From Heterohyrax brucei (taxonomy: Eukaryota; Chordata; Mammalia; Hyracoidea; Procaviidae), in NCBI GenBank assembly GCA_028571685.1, contig CM053158.1:55334001-55398000 (forward strand): 64,000 nt of DNA. Reading direction: 5' to 3'. Under the pieces are notes generated by a model. The model searched no databases and had not been told where the DNA came from. It saw only the letters and a list, made by a program, of their open reading frames with translations. This document shows positions 45,373 through 56,489 of this stretch, one piece after another; position 1 is the first letter of the stretch; every line of letters begins with the position of its first letter. The position numbers and the translations under genes are program-made.

Positions 45373-47487
45373 CAAAAACAAATCAAAGACACATCCAAAG
45401 CACTTGCTTCCTCTCTACATTTTTTTCTATCACCATACAATCATATTATAATTTCACACATCATTTTTTTTTTTCTAATTTGAGGGGTCTTTTAAAAGAA
45501 CAACAAAAACTGTTTGATTGTGCTTAAAGTAAAAGTTTACAATCCAAGTCAATTTGCCATAAAAAAACCCCTACACACACACCACTATGCAACTCCAGCT
45601 GTTCTCCCTTCTGTATAACAGCACACTCCTCCTTTCCGCCTTACACTTCCCTTGTCTGTTCAACCAGCTCCTGTCCACTTTATCCTCTCATATTGCTTGT
45701 GAACAGGAGCTGCTCAGTGAGCCTTACATATATACGTAAGCCAAGAAGCATAATCTTTGTCAGCATTATTCTGTGTCTTATAGTCTAGGTCAATCATTGT
45801 CTGAAGAATTGGCTTTAGGCCTGATTTCAGCTCTGGGCATAAAGAGTCCTGGGGCCATATTCTCAGGGGACCCTCCAGTCTGTGAGACCATCAAATGTAG
45901 TCTATTAATTGAATTCTAGTTCTGCATACCCATTTTTTCCTACTACATCAGGGACTCTATGTTTATTTCCTGTCAGACAATGATTGTTGGTGGTGGGGCA
46001 CCATCTAGTTCAGGTCTCATGATGATATAGTGTCTGGATTATAGGCCTCTTCTGTCTTTTGGGCTTATATTTTCCTCATGTCTTTGACGTCTTCCATTCT
46101 CTGCTCTAGCTGAATGTGGACCAGTTAATGCTACTTAGTTGGCCACTTGCTAGCTTTTAGGACCCAAGGCACCATGCACCAATACATGGTTATACCAGTT
46201 GTCACCTGAAACTGTGATCCCCAGACCCCTGCCCTTTGTTTACTGTCCTTTGACTTGTTGGTTTATACTTAGGAAACCTTTTGGCTTTTGGTATAGTCCA
46301 GCTATGCTGACCTCCCTTCTGTGTGCTGTCACAAGCTTTACCTAACCCAGTTACCATCTCCTATATAATCAATTAGTACCTCACTCCTTCCCTCCACACC
46401 ATTTTGACCATCAAAGACTAATTTTTTTCTGTGCTTAAACTTTTTCTTGAGTCCTTATGATAGTGGTCTCATACAGTACTTGTCCTTTTGCAACTGACTA
46501 ATTTCACTCAGTATACTGTCTCTAGATGAATCTATGTTACGAGGTGTTTCGTAAGATCATCATTGTTCTTTATCATTACCTAGTGCTCCACTGTGTGAAT
46601 ATACTGTAGTTTGTTTATCCATTCATCTGTTGATGGGCACCTACGTTGATTCCATCTTTTTGCTATTATGAACAGTGCTGCAGTAAACACTGATGTGCAT
46701 GTTTCTGTGTGACGTGTATATGTCTGTGTGACATATATTTCTGTAAGATGCATTCTGAGAAGATGGCTGTATCATACAGTATTTCTATTTCTATAGTTTT
46801 AAGAAACACCAAATCAATTTCCAAAGTGGTTGAGCCATTTTACCTTCCAACCAGCAGTATAGAAGCATTTCATTTTTTCCACAACCTCTCCAACATTTAA
46901 TTATTTTGTACTTTTTGGATTAATACCAGCCTTGTTGGAGTGAGATAGTATCTCATTTTACTTCTGATTTGGATTTCACTAATGGTTAATGAATGTGAGC
47001 ATTCCTCATGTCTCTTTTGGCTGCCTTGATGTCTTCTTTGATGAAGTTCTGTACACTCCTTTGCCCATTGCTTAATTGCATTATTTACCTTTTTCTTGTT
47101 AATATTTTGCAGTACCTTATAGATTATGGAAATTAGACACTGATCAGACTTGTGGCAACCAAAAGTTATTTCCCAGTCAGTACGCTGTGTTATTACAATT
47201 CTGGTAAAGTCTTTGGAAGAGCATAAGTGTTTGTTTTTTAAGAGTTCCCAGATAACCTGTTTTCTGATGTTTGTATAGTGTTAGTAATGCTTTGTAGTCT
47301 GTATTAGGGCTCCCAACATTATCCCTATTTTTCTTCCATGATCTTTATTGTCTTGGATTTTGTAATTAGGTCTCTGATCTATTTTGAGTTAGCTTTTGGG
47401 CGTGGTGTGAAATAATGGGTCTTTTCATTTGTTTGCAGATGGATGTCCAGTTATGCCATTTGTTAAAGACACTGTCTTTTCCCCAGT

Positions 47488-47991
47488 TGTCATGGTTGGA
47501 ATTGTGTCCCCCCAAAAATGTGTGCAGCTACATGGCTGGGATATGGTTCCCAGTATCTTGGGACTGTCCTCCATTGTGTGGTTTTGCTAACCTGTATGTT
47601 AAAGGATTAGGGTGGGGCTGTAAATTCCTGCTGTAGGGGGGGAGTTTCCCTGGAGTACGGCTTGCCCCACCCTTAATGCTTTTAGCTTGCAAGGAATAAA
47701 AGGAAAAAGAAACAAAGGACAATTTGAGAACCTCACTACCATCAAGCAAGCAGCACCGGGAGCAGAGCGCATCCTTCAGACCAGAGGTTCTTGCGTCAGG
47801 ACGCTCCCTGGACAAAGACTGATGCAATGCCGGACTTTCCTCCAGAGCCGACAAGGGGAAAGCCTTCCCCTGGAGTGGACACCCTGAATACGGACTTGCA
47901 ACCTACCAGACTGTGTAAGAATAAATCTTTCTTTGTTAAAGCCATCCACTCTGTGGTATTTCTGTTAGAGCAGCCCTAGCTGACTAAAACA
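47488..47991 (+). mobile_element. Solo MaLR-like LTR, 504 bp, 5 bp duplication
   Basis: It begins TGTCATGGTTGG and ends CTGACTAAAACA. It is flanked by CCAGT at 47483-47487 and 47992-47996, an exact 5 bp duplication. The polyadenylation signal AATAAA lies near 47921. It sits in L1 ORF2 and the L1 reads through when it is removed. No internal sequence, so it is a solo LTR of the same family as 39325, 50086, 51704 and 61063. Confidence 0.93.
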
Positions 47992-50085
47992 CCAGTTTAT
48001 GGAATTTAGGCATTTGTCAAGTATCAGCTGCTCACAGGTAGATGATGTTACATCTGGATTCTCAATTCTGTTCCACTGATCTATGTTTTTTTTTTTTTTT
48101 TAGTACCAGTACCAGACAGGCTGTTTTTGACACCATGGCAGTGTAATAGGTTCTACAGTCAGGTAGTATGAGGCTTTGTACTTTGTTCTTCTTTTTCAGT
48201 AATGCTTTGTCTAACAGTGGTTTCTTTCTTTTCCATATGAAGTTGATGATTTGTTTCTCCATCTTGTTAAAAAATGCCATTAGAATTTCTGTTGGGATTG
48301 CATTGTATATACAGAGGGCTTTGGGTATAATAGACATTTTCATGATGTTGAGTCTTCCTATCCATGAGCAAGGTAAGTTTCTGCACTTATATAGGTTTCC
48401 TCTTTGGGTTTTTCATAGTAGAGTCTTGTAATTTTTTTTTTGTATTGGTCTTTTACATCTTGGGTTAGATTTATTCCTAGGTATCTTACCTTCTTGGGGG
48501 TTATTGTAAATGGTATTGGCTCTGTGATTTCTTCTTTGATTGCCTCTTTGTTGGTGTATAAGAATCCAACTGATTTTTGTATGTTTGTCTTATATCTTGC
48601 TACTTTTTTGAACTTTTCTGTTAGTTCCAGTAGGATTTTCTATTCATTTTTTAGCATTTTTTTATATATAAGATCATGTCATCTACAAATAGAGATAGAT
48701 TGATTTCTTGTTTGCCAATTTTGATAGCCTTTATTTCTTTATATTGCCTGATTGTGGTGGCTAGAACCTCCAGTACCTTGTTGAGTAAAAGTGAATTCAA
48801 GGGCCACACTTGTCTGGTTCCTGTTCTTAAATGGAATGCTTTGAGACACTCTCCATTTAGGATGATGTTGGCTGTTTGCTTTGTATAAATTTCCTTTATC
48901 ATATAGAGGAATTTCCCATGTATTCCTGTTTTTCTAACATTTCTTAACATGAATGGGTGTTGGACTTTGTCCAATGCCTTTTCTGCATCTGTTGATAAAA
49001 TCAAGTGGTTCTTTTGTTTTATTCACGTGGTTGATTATATTGATTATTTTTCTAACGTTGAACCATCTCTGCATCCCTGGTGTGAATCCCATTTGGTCAT
49101 GACCAATTATTTTTTGATATGTTGTTGAATTCTGTTGGCTAGAATCTTGATGATAATTGCATCTAAGTTCATGAGAAGTGTTAGTCTGTATTTTTCCTTT
49201 TCTTGTTCTGTCTTTACCTTGTTTTGGTATCACAGTTATGCTGGCTTTGTAGAATGAATTTGGGAGTATTCCATCCTTTTCTATGCTCTGAAAAACATTT
49301 AGTAATGCTGGTGTTAGCTTTTGCCTAAAAGTTTGTTACAATTCACCAGTGAAGCTGTCAGAGCCTGGGCTTTTTTTTTTTTTTATTTGGGAGTTTTTTA
49401 ATTATCTTTTCAGTCTCTTCCTTTACGATGGGTTTATCTAGCTGTCCTACATTTGTTTGTGTTAGTTTAGGCAGGTAGTATGTTTCTGGAAATTGTTCAT
49501 TTCCTCTAGGTTTTCAAATTTATTACGGTATAATTTTTTTTACAGTATTCTGTTATGATTCTTTTCATTTCAGTTGGGTCTGTTGTGATGTTGCCCATCT
49601 CATTCCTTATTCAAATTATTTGCTTCCTCTCCTATTTCTCTTTTGTCATTTTGGCCAATGCTTTGTCCATTTTGTTGATCTTTTTAGAAACCTCCCTTTT
49701 AGTTTTGTTAAACTCTTCTAGTGGTTTTTCTATTCTCTAATTGATTAAGCTCTGCTCTCATTCTATTGTTTGCTTTCTTCTGGTGCCTGAGGGTTTCTTC
49801 TGCTGTTCTCTTCTTGTTTCAGTTGTAGGGGTAATTCTTTGATTTGGGCTCTTTCTTCATTTTGGAGGTGTGCATTTATTGAGGTAAATCGAGCACTGCC
49901 TTTGCTATGTCCCGTAGGTTCTGGTAGTATATGTTTTCATTCTGATTTGATTCTGTGAATTTCTTTATTCTATCCTTGACTTCTTTTATAGCCCAGTAGT
50001 TCGGGGGCAAGGTGTTGTTCAGTTTCCACGTGTTTTTATTTTATTTTATTTCCTTTTTTATGTTACTGATTTCTGTTTTTATGGC

Positions 50086-50608
50086 TGTTGTGGATTGAAC
50101 TGTGTACCTACCAAAGTGTATGTAGCCATATAGGAGGGTCATGATTCACAATATTTTATGATTGTGCTATATTTTGTACTTTTCCTGTGTTGCATGTTGA
50201 AGGATTAGAATGGGACCATAGATCTTTCATAAAATCACCTCCCTGCTCTACTGTAAAGGGAGTTCTTCTGAAGTATGGCTTGCACCATGCTTTATCCTTT
50301 AATCCTATAAGAGATAAAAGGAAAGGGAAACAAGCAGAGAACTGGGACTGTCAAACCATCAAGCAAGCAGCAGTGGGAGATGAATGCATCCTTCAGATCT
50401 GAGGTTCCTGTGCTAAGATGCTCCCTGAACAAAGATTGGTACAACGCAAGGCTTTCTTCCAGAGCCAACAAGGGGGAAAGCCTTTCCCTGGAGTGGGCAT
50501 CCTGAATTTGGACTTGTAGCCTACTGGACTGTGTAAGAATAAACTTTCCTTTATTAAAGCCATCCACTTGTGGTATTTCTGTTAGAGCAGCTCTAGCTGA
50601 CTAAAACA
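50086..50608 (+). repeat. 5' LTR of the MaLR-like element
   Basis: 523 bp. A TG...CA-bounded LTR with an AATAAA signal near 50541. Compared with the 3' LTR at 51704 it has the CC-rich run near its start broken ('gtgtacctaccaaagtg' against a C run in the other). Confidence 0.9.
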
Positions 50609-51703
50609 GAATTTGGTGCCAGGAGAGTGGGTGCTGCTATAACAAATACCAAAAATGTGGAGATAGTTTTAAAACTGTGAATGGATAAAAGACTTAGAAG
50701 AAACTCAAGAGAAATATTAACACCAACAAAGGCACAAATAGTGAGAAACAAGCAGCAGAGTACCAGCGGCAGCAGCAGCAGCAGAACCAGAGTAGCACAT
50801 GAAACAGTGTAGAGCCAGTCTACAGAGTGAGAGAGCTGAGTGCCTATGCAGAGATATTTCCTGGTGGAGTGGGATGCCTCCAGGTACTTGAATTGGTGGA
50901 GCTGGGCTTGCTGACCCACAGAGCAAGAGAACTGAGTGCCCATGAGCAGGAGGCTTCCTGGAACAGTGCGGTGCCTCCAGGCACTTGAATTGGTGGAGCT
51001 ATAGACCTTTGGGAATACTTGCCCCAGCAGGGCAGATGTAGGCTTGGGGCCCAGGCCATGAGGCCATAGGAAGCAGAAGCTGAAGAGACAAAAAGCATGA
51101 GAAGCTGAGCTGCCTCAGTCTCAGAGGTGTGGCCATGACGTCAGGGGTTGAAAGGTTAGAGCCAGGGCCGTCTATGATTGTAAGGGTGGAATTGCCACTC
51201 AGTTGGGCTTAGGGTGCTCCTAAAGCCGAGGTGGCAGAGTTGCTGTCCAAGTGAGAGTAGAAGGCAGAGTTGTAGCACAGAGCTGGGGATCTCCACTAAG
51301 AATCCAGAGAGTGTGGTCAATAACCTAGAGTCTGGAGGGCAAGGCTATTGTGTAAAGTGTCTCAGAAAATGGGAGATTATTTTCAAACTTTGAGGGCTAA
51401 TGTAATGTGTTCTTCTGACTTGCTTGTTGCCTGTTAATGCCTTCTTTTCCTGCAGTTTCTTCCATTTGTAATGGAAATGTCTAATGTGTGCCTATTCTGC
51501 TATTGTACCTTTGAAAGCAGATAGCTTGTATTCTAGGTTTCACAGATGTAGGAGAGCTTTTTTATTTTGGACCTGGAACTAATTTAAGACTTCTGTCTTA
51601 AATGTCCATGGGATGGACATGCTGTTGTTACGACTTTTGCTACGATGTGATGATTGTGTTACGTGCTTTAAAAGATGTGATTTTGGGGGTCCAAAGGGTG
51701 GGA
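50609..51703 (+). mobile_element. MaLR-like internal region, non-coding
   Basis: Directly after the 5' LTR is 'gaatttggtgccaggagagt', where a primer-binding site would lie. The region contains a CAG-rich stretch (50750-50800) and a tandem duplication of about 96 bp (50822-50902 and 50918-51000). A purine-rich tract ('ccaaagggtggga', about 51691-51703) precedes the 3' LTR as a candidate polypurine tract. Open frames here (minus strand, 50593-51098) are short and unrelated to gag or pol. Confidence 0.8.
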
Positions 51704-52226
51704 TGTCATGGATTGAACTGTGTCCCCCCCAAAAGGAGTGTAGCCGTGTGGATGGGCCATGATTCCCAATATTTTATGATTGTCCTCCATTTTGTGATTT
51801 TCCTATGCTGTATGTTAGAGGACTAGGGCCAGACTATAAATCCCTTCATAAGATCACCTCCCTGCTCCACTGTAAAGGGAGTTTCCCTGTAGTATGGCTT
51901 GCACCACTGTTTACCCTTTAATCCAACAAGAGATAAAAGGAAAGGGAAGCAAACACAGAACTGGGAAATTCAAACCATCAAGCAAGCAGCACTGGGAGGA
52001 ATGTGTTCTTCAGACCTGAGGTTCCTGTGCCAAGATACTCCCTGAACAAAGACTGATGCAACACAAGGACTTTCCTCCATAGTTGACAAGGGGGAATGCC
52101 TTGCCCTGGAGCAGACATTCTGAATTTGGACTTGTAGCCTACTGGACTATGTAAGAATAAACTTTCCTTTGTTAAAGCCATTCACTCATGGTATTTTTGT
52201 TAGAGCAGCACTAGCTGACTAAAACA
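51704..52226 (+). repeat. 3' LTR of the MaLR-like element
   Basis: 523 bp. Begins TGTCATGGATTGAACTG with a C-rich run at 51724-51731 and ends CTGACTAAAACA. AATAAA lies near 52157. It pairs with the 5' LTR at 50086. Confidence 0.9.
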
Positions 52227-53085
52227 ATGGCCTTATGATGTGCAGAGAATTTTTGCCATATTTCACTACTTTGAATTTTATTAAGGATTACTTTGTGGCC
52301 TAACATGTTGTCCAATTCTGGAGAATGTTCCATTTACATTGGAAAAAGGAGGCAGGGCTAAGATGATAGAGTAGCCACAGGTGCTTTCTGATTCCTCTGG
52401 AAATAAAGAATGAGGAAAACAACTGAAGAGATTATATAGGATGTTGTAGGATCTCTGAATATCAGGCAGAAAGCTGAGAGATTGGATTAGGTGAATAGGA
52501 GGAGCCAGCAAGTAAAGAAACAACTATTTCGACCATATTTAAATCCACTTCTTGTGATTGGACCCGCTTCAGCCAGCTACAGCATGGCAGCAGTCAGCTG
52601 AGAAGAGCAGCAGCACCATGAGTGGAGCATATCTTTTTCAGCAGGGAAGTTTCACTTCAGATGGCTGCACTTAAAGAATTGCAGAGGACTTTCACCTGAA
52701 TGTGATATGCTAAGTGCTTGTGAACCCTTGTGGACTCAAAAAATCTCTTTTTATGTGCTGATTTCTCTCTCTTTCCCCAGAATTTCCCTCTCTATCCTCT
52801 GCTCTACACAGAGTGCTACACTCTGATGTACTAAGTGGGCCAGATGTGGGACATCTTATGTGCATGTCCTGAGTTATTCTCCTGGACCTGGAGAGGGAGG
52901 GAAACAAAAGGAAGGGAAGAAAAAAGTTCTACTGACTCCCCTGAGCTGGCAATTTCCCCTACGTTTCTCAGCAGGCACATAGCTCTTAACCATCTGGTGA
53001 CAGGACGTTGCAATTTTTAATGCTGCAATAATCAGTATAGCTCATATGACCCGAATATTTTATTGGGATACTCAAAAACTGAATT

Positions 53086-53115
53086 TGTGTGTGTGTGTGT
53101 ATGTATGTATATATC
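53086..53115. repeat. TG/TA microsatellite
   Basis: About eight TG units followed by TATG and TA units, inside the half-L1 5' UTR just upstream of ORF1. Confidence 0.85.
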
Positions 53116-53214
53116 TGTGTTAGAACATAATAGCCAAATAAATTACAACACTTCGTGATGGCTTGGAGACTACAGTCAATTTCTAATCATTTAAAGAAGC
53201 AGAGCACTGTGGCT

Positions 53215-54036
53215 TCAGAAAACTCCCCAAACAGAGAATCCAAAAATTTTCCAGATATTGAAGAATTCCTGTAACCATCATAGGTAGAATTCAAAAGAAT
53301 AATGTTTAGAGCTCTTCAAGACATCAGCAAGGAGTTTAGGCAAAATTTAAACAGGCTACAAGAAATACTTGAGTGACAAGAATCTGAAATTCAGCAGATA
53401 AACAATAAAATTACAGAATTAGGAAATTCAGTAGAAATTCAAAGGAGCAGTACTGAGACAATGGAATGCAGAATTAGTGGGATCAAAGATAAGCAACTAA
53501 CACCAGCATATGTGAAGAAAACTCAGATAAAAGAATTTAAAAAAATTAAGGATCACTAAAAGTTTTGTAGAACAGTATCAGGAGTAATGATTTATGAATG
53601 ATTGGTGTGAGAGAATTGTTGAAGCTGTATTGATAGAAAACTTCCCTGATATCATGAAAGATGGGACAATACCTACCCAAGATGCTCATAGAACTCCACA
53701 CAAGATATCCAAAAGAAAGACACCAAGACATGTTATCATCAAACTTACCAAAACTAAAGGAGAATATTTTAAAGGCAGCTAGGCTTGGGGGTGGGTGTAG
53801 GGGGGGAAGTACAAAGGAGTTATTATGACAGCTCATATTACTCAGCAGAAACCATGCTGGCAAGAAGGCAATTGAATGACATATACAAAGCCTTGAAGGA
53901 GAAAAACGGCCAACCAAAAATTAGATACCATGCAAAATTGTCTCTCAGGTATGACACTGAAATTAGAACATTCCCACATACACAGAAGTTTAGAGAATTT
54001 GATAAAAACCAAACCAGAATTACAAGAAACACTTGA
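53215..54036 (+). pseudogene. L1 ORF1 pseudogene of the half-L1
   Basis: ORF1p remnant in the plus direction. Near 53220 the DNA matches the ORF1 start region ('gaaaactccccaaacagaga'). The middle frame at 53594-53782 has 'KRKTPRHVIIKLTKTKGEYF' and the C-terminal frame at 53785-54036 has 'KALKEKNGQPKIRYHAKLSL', ending at a stop. A G-rich run at 53786-53813 interrupts the joint between the two. Same domain order as the ORF1 at 35105. Confidence 0.82.
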
Positions 54037-54746
54037 AGGAAATTCTTCTATTAGGAAGTCAGTAGCATCAGACTTCAAGGATATAATACAGGACAGGGTA
54101 TCCAGATATCAACATGGATAGGAAATCCACAAAAATAAATAAAAGATAAAACAATAGAAATAGGGGAACAGAGATCTCAGTCTGTGAATGATGGCAACAT
54201 AATACCAAAAGAGGGATAAATTAATGTGTCCATTTGCTTTGGAAAAGAAAGTATACTTTTCTGCTGTTGGGTGAATTTTTATGTCCAGAAAGTCAAGTTG
54301 GTTGATTGTGGCATTTAAATCTTCCTTGTCTTCATTGAGCTTTTTTCTGATGTTCCGTCCTTCACTGAAAATCGTGTGTTTCAGTCTTGTCCCATTAATG
54401 TGGAGCTGTCTGCTTCTGTTTTCAATATAGTTAGAGTCTATTTTATATGTTTTTGAGACCTGATATTCAATATGGGTATGTTCTTCTGGAGTATTGACCC
54501 TTTAAGCTTTACATAGTGTCCTTCTTTATCCAATGTAGTTGATTTTACTTTAAAATCTGTTTTATTAGGGGTTAATATTTCTACTCCTCCTGTTTTTTGA
54601 CTGTCATAGACTTGATATATTTTTCCCATCCTTTGAGTTGTAGTTTATTCATGTCTTTAAGTCTAGGGTGGCCTCCTTTAGGAAGTATATAGTTACGTCT
54701 TTTTTTTTGAAATCCAGTATTCTAGTCCTCATCTGTTTATTGGTAC

Positions 54747-54868
54747 TTTTTTTTTTTTTTTGGCACTGGGTTTGGTTTTTGTTTTTCTTTTTTTTTTTTA
54801 ATTATGACTGAGTGAAAATGTACATTCCCATATAAATTTACATGTCCATCTATATCCAGCTTCCACTG
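54747..54868 (-). mobile_element. 122 bp L1 3'-end insertion with a candidate 3' transduction
   Basis: Flanked by exact 14 bp repeats CTGTTTATTGGTAC (54733-54746 and 54869-54882). Read on the minus strand: the last ~80 bases of L1 3' UTR, an A run, then about 25 bases including AAACCAAACCCAGTGCC, then a second A run. The short middle piece equals the end of an AfroSINE in antisense. Two poly(A) tracts with foreign sequence between them is the pattern left when an L1 transcript reads past its own end and carries flanking DNA. Confidence 0.85.
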
Positions 54869-55891
54869 CTGTTTATTGGTACACTTAATCCATTTACATT
54901 CCTCATAATTATTGATAGGTATGAGTTTAATGTTGTCATTTTTGTATCTTTTTGTGTGTGTGTTGTAGACAATTCCTTTGTTCCACTTAATTTTCTGTGC
55001 TGAGTCTTTTTATGTGTTTTCATCTTGTTTACTGTTGGTGGTTTTTTACTTGCTGAGAGTTCATGTTTTTTGTTTTGATGCGTAAAATTGATAGTTTCCT
55101 TTAGCTTATCTTAATGTTTACCTCTATTTTTCTAAATTTAAACCAGTCTTTTTTTATTTTTTTGACTTTCTCTCCATATGAAAGATCTAATACTAGTTTT
55201 TAAATCCCTCCTTTTTTTATAATGTTTACATGACATCTCTTTTTTCCCTATTTTCATTGTTTTGCCTTGGATTTATTTTGTGATTGCCCTGTTTGGTTTG
55301 ACATCCAATTATTGTGTTCTGTGGTCTAGTGTTGGGTTGTTACCTGATATTACTGGTTGTTTAACTAAAGGACTTCCTTTAGTATTTCTTGTAATTTTGG
55401 TTTGGGCTTTGCAAATTCCTTAAATTTTTGTTTATCTGGAAATGTCCTAATTTCACCAGCATATCATAGAGACAGTTTTTCTGGATATATACTTCTTGGC
55501 TGGGCAAGTATTTTCCTTCAAGGTTTTGTATCTGTCATTCCATTGACTTCTTGCTTACATGGTTTCTGCTGACTAGTCCTAGCTGTATCTTATTGTAGGT
55601 TATTTTCTGTTTAGCCATAGCCACTTTTAAAATTGATTGTCTCCTTATCTTTAGTTCTGGGAAGTTGCATTATTATATTTCTTGGTGTCTTTCTTTTGAG
55701 ATCTATCTTCTGTGGAGCTTGATGGGCATCTTGGAGAGATATCTTCTCATCTTTCATGATATTGGGGAAGTTTTCTGTCAATATTTTACAATTCTCTCTG
55801 TGTTTTCTGTTATTCTCTCCCTGATCTGGTAATCCTCTTGATAGAGTCCCACTTAACTGTTGCTGTTTCTTTATTATTTTTAATTCTTTTA

Positions 55892-55936
55892 TCCATGAGT
55901 TGGATCTGACTTGACGGCACTTGGCTGACTTGGCTT
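55892..55936 (+). mobile_element. AfroSINE 3' tail fragment
   Basis: About 45 bp matching only the SINE tail ('gagttggatctgacttgacg', 'gcacttggctgacttgg'), immediately before the full SINE at 55948. It resembles the tail of that SINE ('gttggatccacctcgatggc'), so it is either a second severely truncated insertion or a local duplication. Confidence 0.6.
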
Positions 55937-55947
55937 TATCTGATTTT

Positions 55948-56104
55948 GATGGTGTAGTGGGTTAAGTGCTACCACTGCTAACCAAAAGGTCGGCAGTTCA
56001 GATCCACCAGGTGCTCCTTCAATACTCTAGAGGGCAGTTCCCCTCTGACCTCTATGATTGCCATGAGTTGGATCCACCTCGATGGCACTTGGCTTTGGCT
56101 TGGC
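55948..56104 (+). mobile_element. AfroSINE with 11 bp target-site duplication
   Basis: Flanked by TATCTGATTTT at 55937-55947 and 56105-56115. It shows an A-box-like 'gtgtagtgggttaagtgcta', a B box in 'cggcagttcagatccacc', and a tail in 'gatggcacttggctttggc'. It is inserted in L1 ORF1 of copy F. Confidence 0.92.
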
Positions 56105-56489
56105 TATCTGATTTTTCCTCAAATATCTTGATTTCATGTGCTGCATCTTCAGTCTCACTTATTTGGCCTCCCATTGTTTCAGTTCTGTTCCTTTGACTAT
56201 ATTGAGTTACCTAATTCTGTAATTTTATTATTAGTTTTCTGAATTTCTAAGTCTTGCCAGTGCATGCTTTTCTTCAGATTGTTTATCTTGTCATTATGCT
56301 TTGTTGCATTTTGCTTAATCTCCTTCCTGATTTCTAGAAGAGTTACACATATTTAAATCTTCTGTTTTCTGTATCTGACAGTTTTTTTGTTTGGGGAGCT
56401 TTTCGTAGACGTCATATTCTGCCTCTTTCAAGTGATTTGATATTTGATTGGTGTCTCCAAGCCATCAGTAAATTGTATTTATTTTTTGT

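Larger units (their letters stand above)
50086..52226 (+). mobile_element. Complete two-LTR MaLR-like retrotransposon with 5 bp duplication
   Basis: 5' LTR 50086-50608 and 3' LTR 51704-52226, both 523 bp, starting TGT(T/C)(G/A)TGGATTGAACTG and ending CTGACTAAAACA, around a 1,095 bp internal region. It is flanked by ATGGC at 50081-50085 and 52227-52231. The LTRs differ from each other at many positions, so the insertion is old. The internal part begins 'gaatttggtgccaggagagt', as MaLR internal regions do. It has no retroviral coding frame, in keeping with the non-autonomous MaLR group, which would depend on ERVL proteins supplied elsewhere. Confidence 0.9.
52347..54228 (+). mobile_element. ORF1-only 'half-L1' with 18 bp duplication
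   Basis: A plus-strand L1 5' region nested in minus-strand L1. It starts near 52347 ('aggaggcagggctaagatga', an L1-type start), has a 5' UTR to about 53200 and ORF1 remains to about 54036, then only about 190 bp more. ORF2 and a normal L1 3' UTR are absent. It is flanked by TCCATTTACATTGGAAAA (52329-52346) and TCCATTTGCTTTGGAAAA (54229-54246), 16 of 18 matching. An A-rich run at about 54128-54160 may be the remnant of a tail. This shape is opposite to the usual 5'-truncated L1. Confidence 0.72.
46520..54970 (-). pseudogene. L1 ORF2 pseudogene split by nested elements
   Basis: ORF2p remnant read on the minus strand. C-terminal part 46520-47487; reverse-transcriptase part 47992-50085, with the catalytic motif as FVDD encoded at 48678-48689 inside the frame 48651-49004 (which also has '[19 protein letters not shown]', motif A with a Thr change); then the region after the MaLR-like element (52227-52346); then the endonuclease part at 54247-54970 (frame 54438-54629, 'EGHYVKLKGSILQKNIPILN'). 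Stops and frameshifts are frequent. Confidence 0.85.
55340..56480 (-). pseudogene. L1 ORF1 pseudogene (copy F), interrupted by a SINE
   Basis: Minus-strand ORF1 remnant corresponding to the block at 4985-5860 ('aaatgtcctaatttcacc' and 'tagagacagtttttctgg' mark the C-terminal domain). A SINE at 55948-56104 separates the coiled-coil side from the RNA-binding side. No long frame survives. Confidence 0.7.

Noticed and set aside
50750-50800. CAG repeat that might be a polyglutamine-coding tract
   Set aside because: It lies in the non-coding internal region of the MaLR-like element and is short and interrupted.
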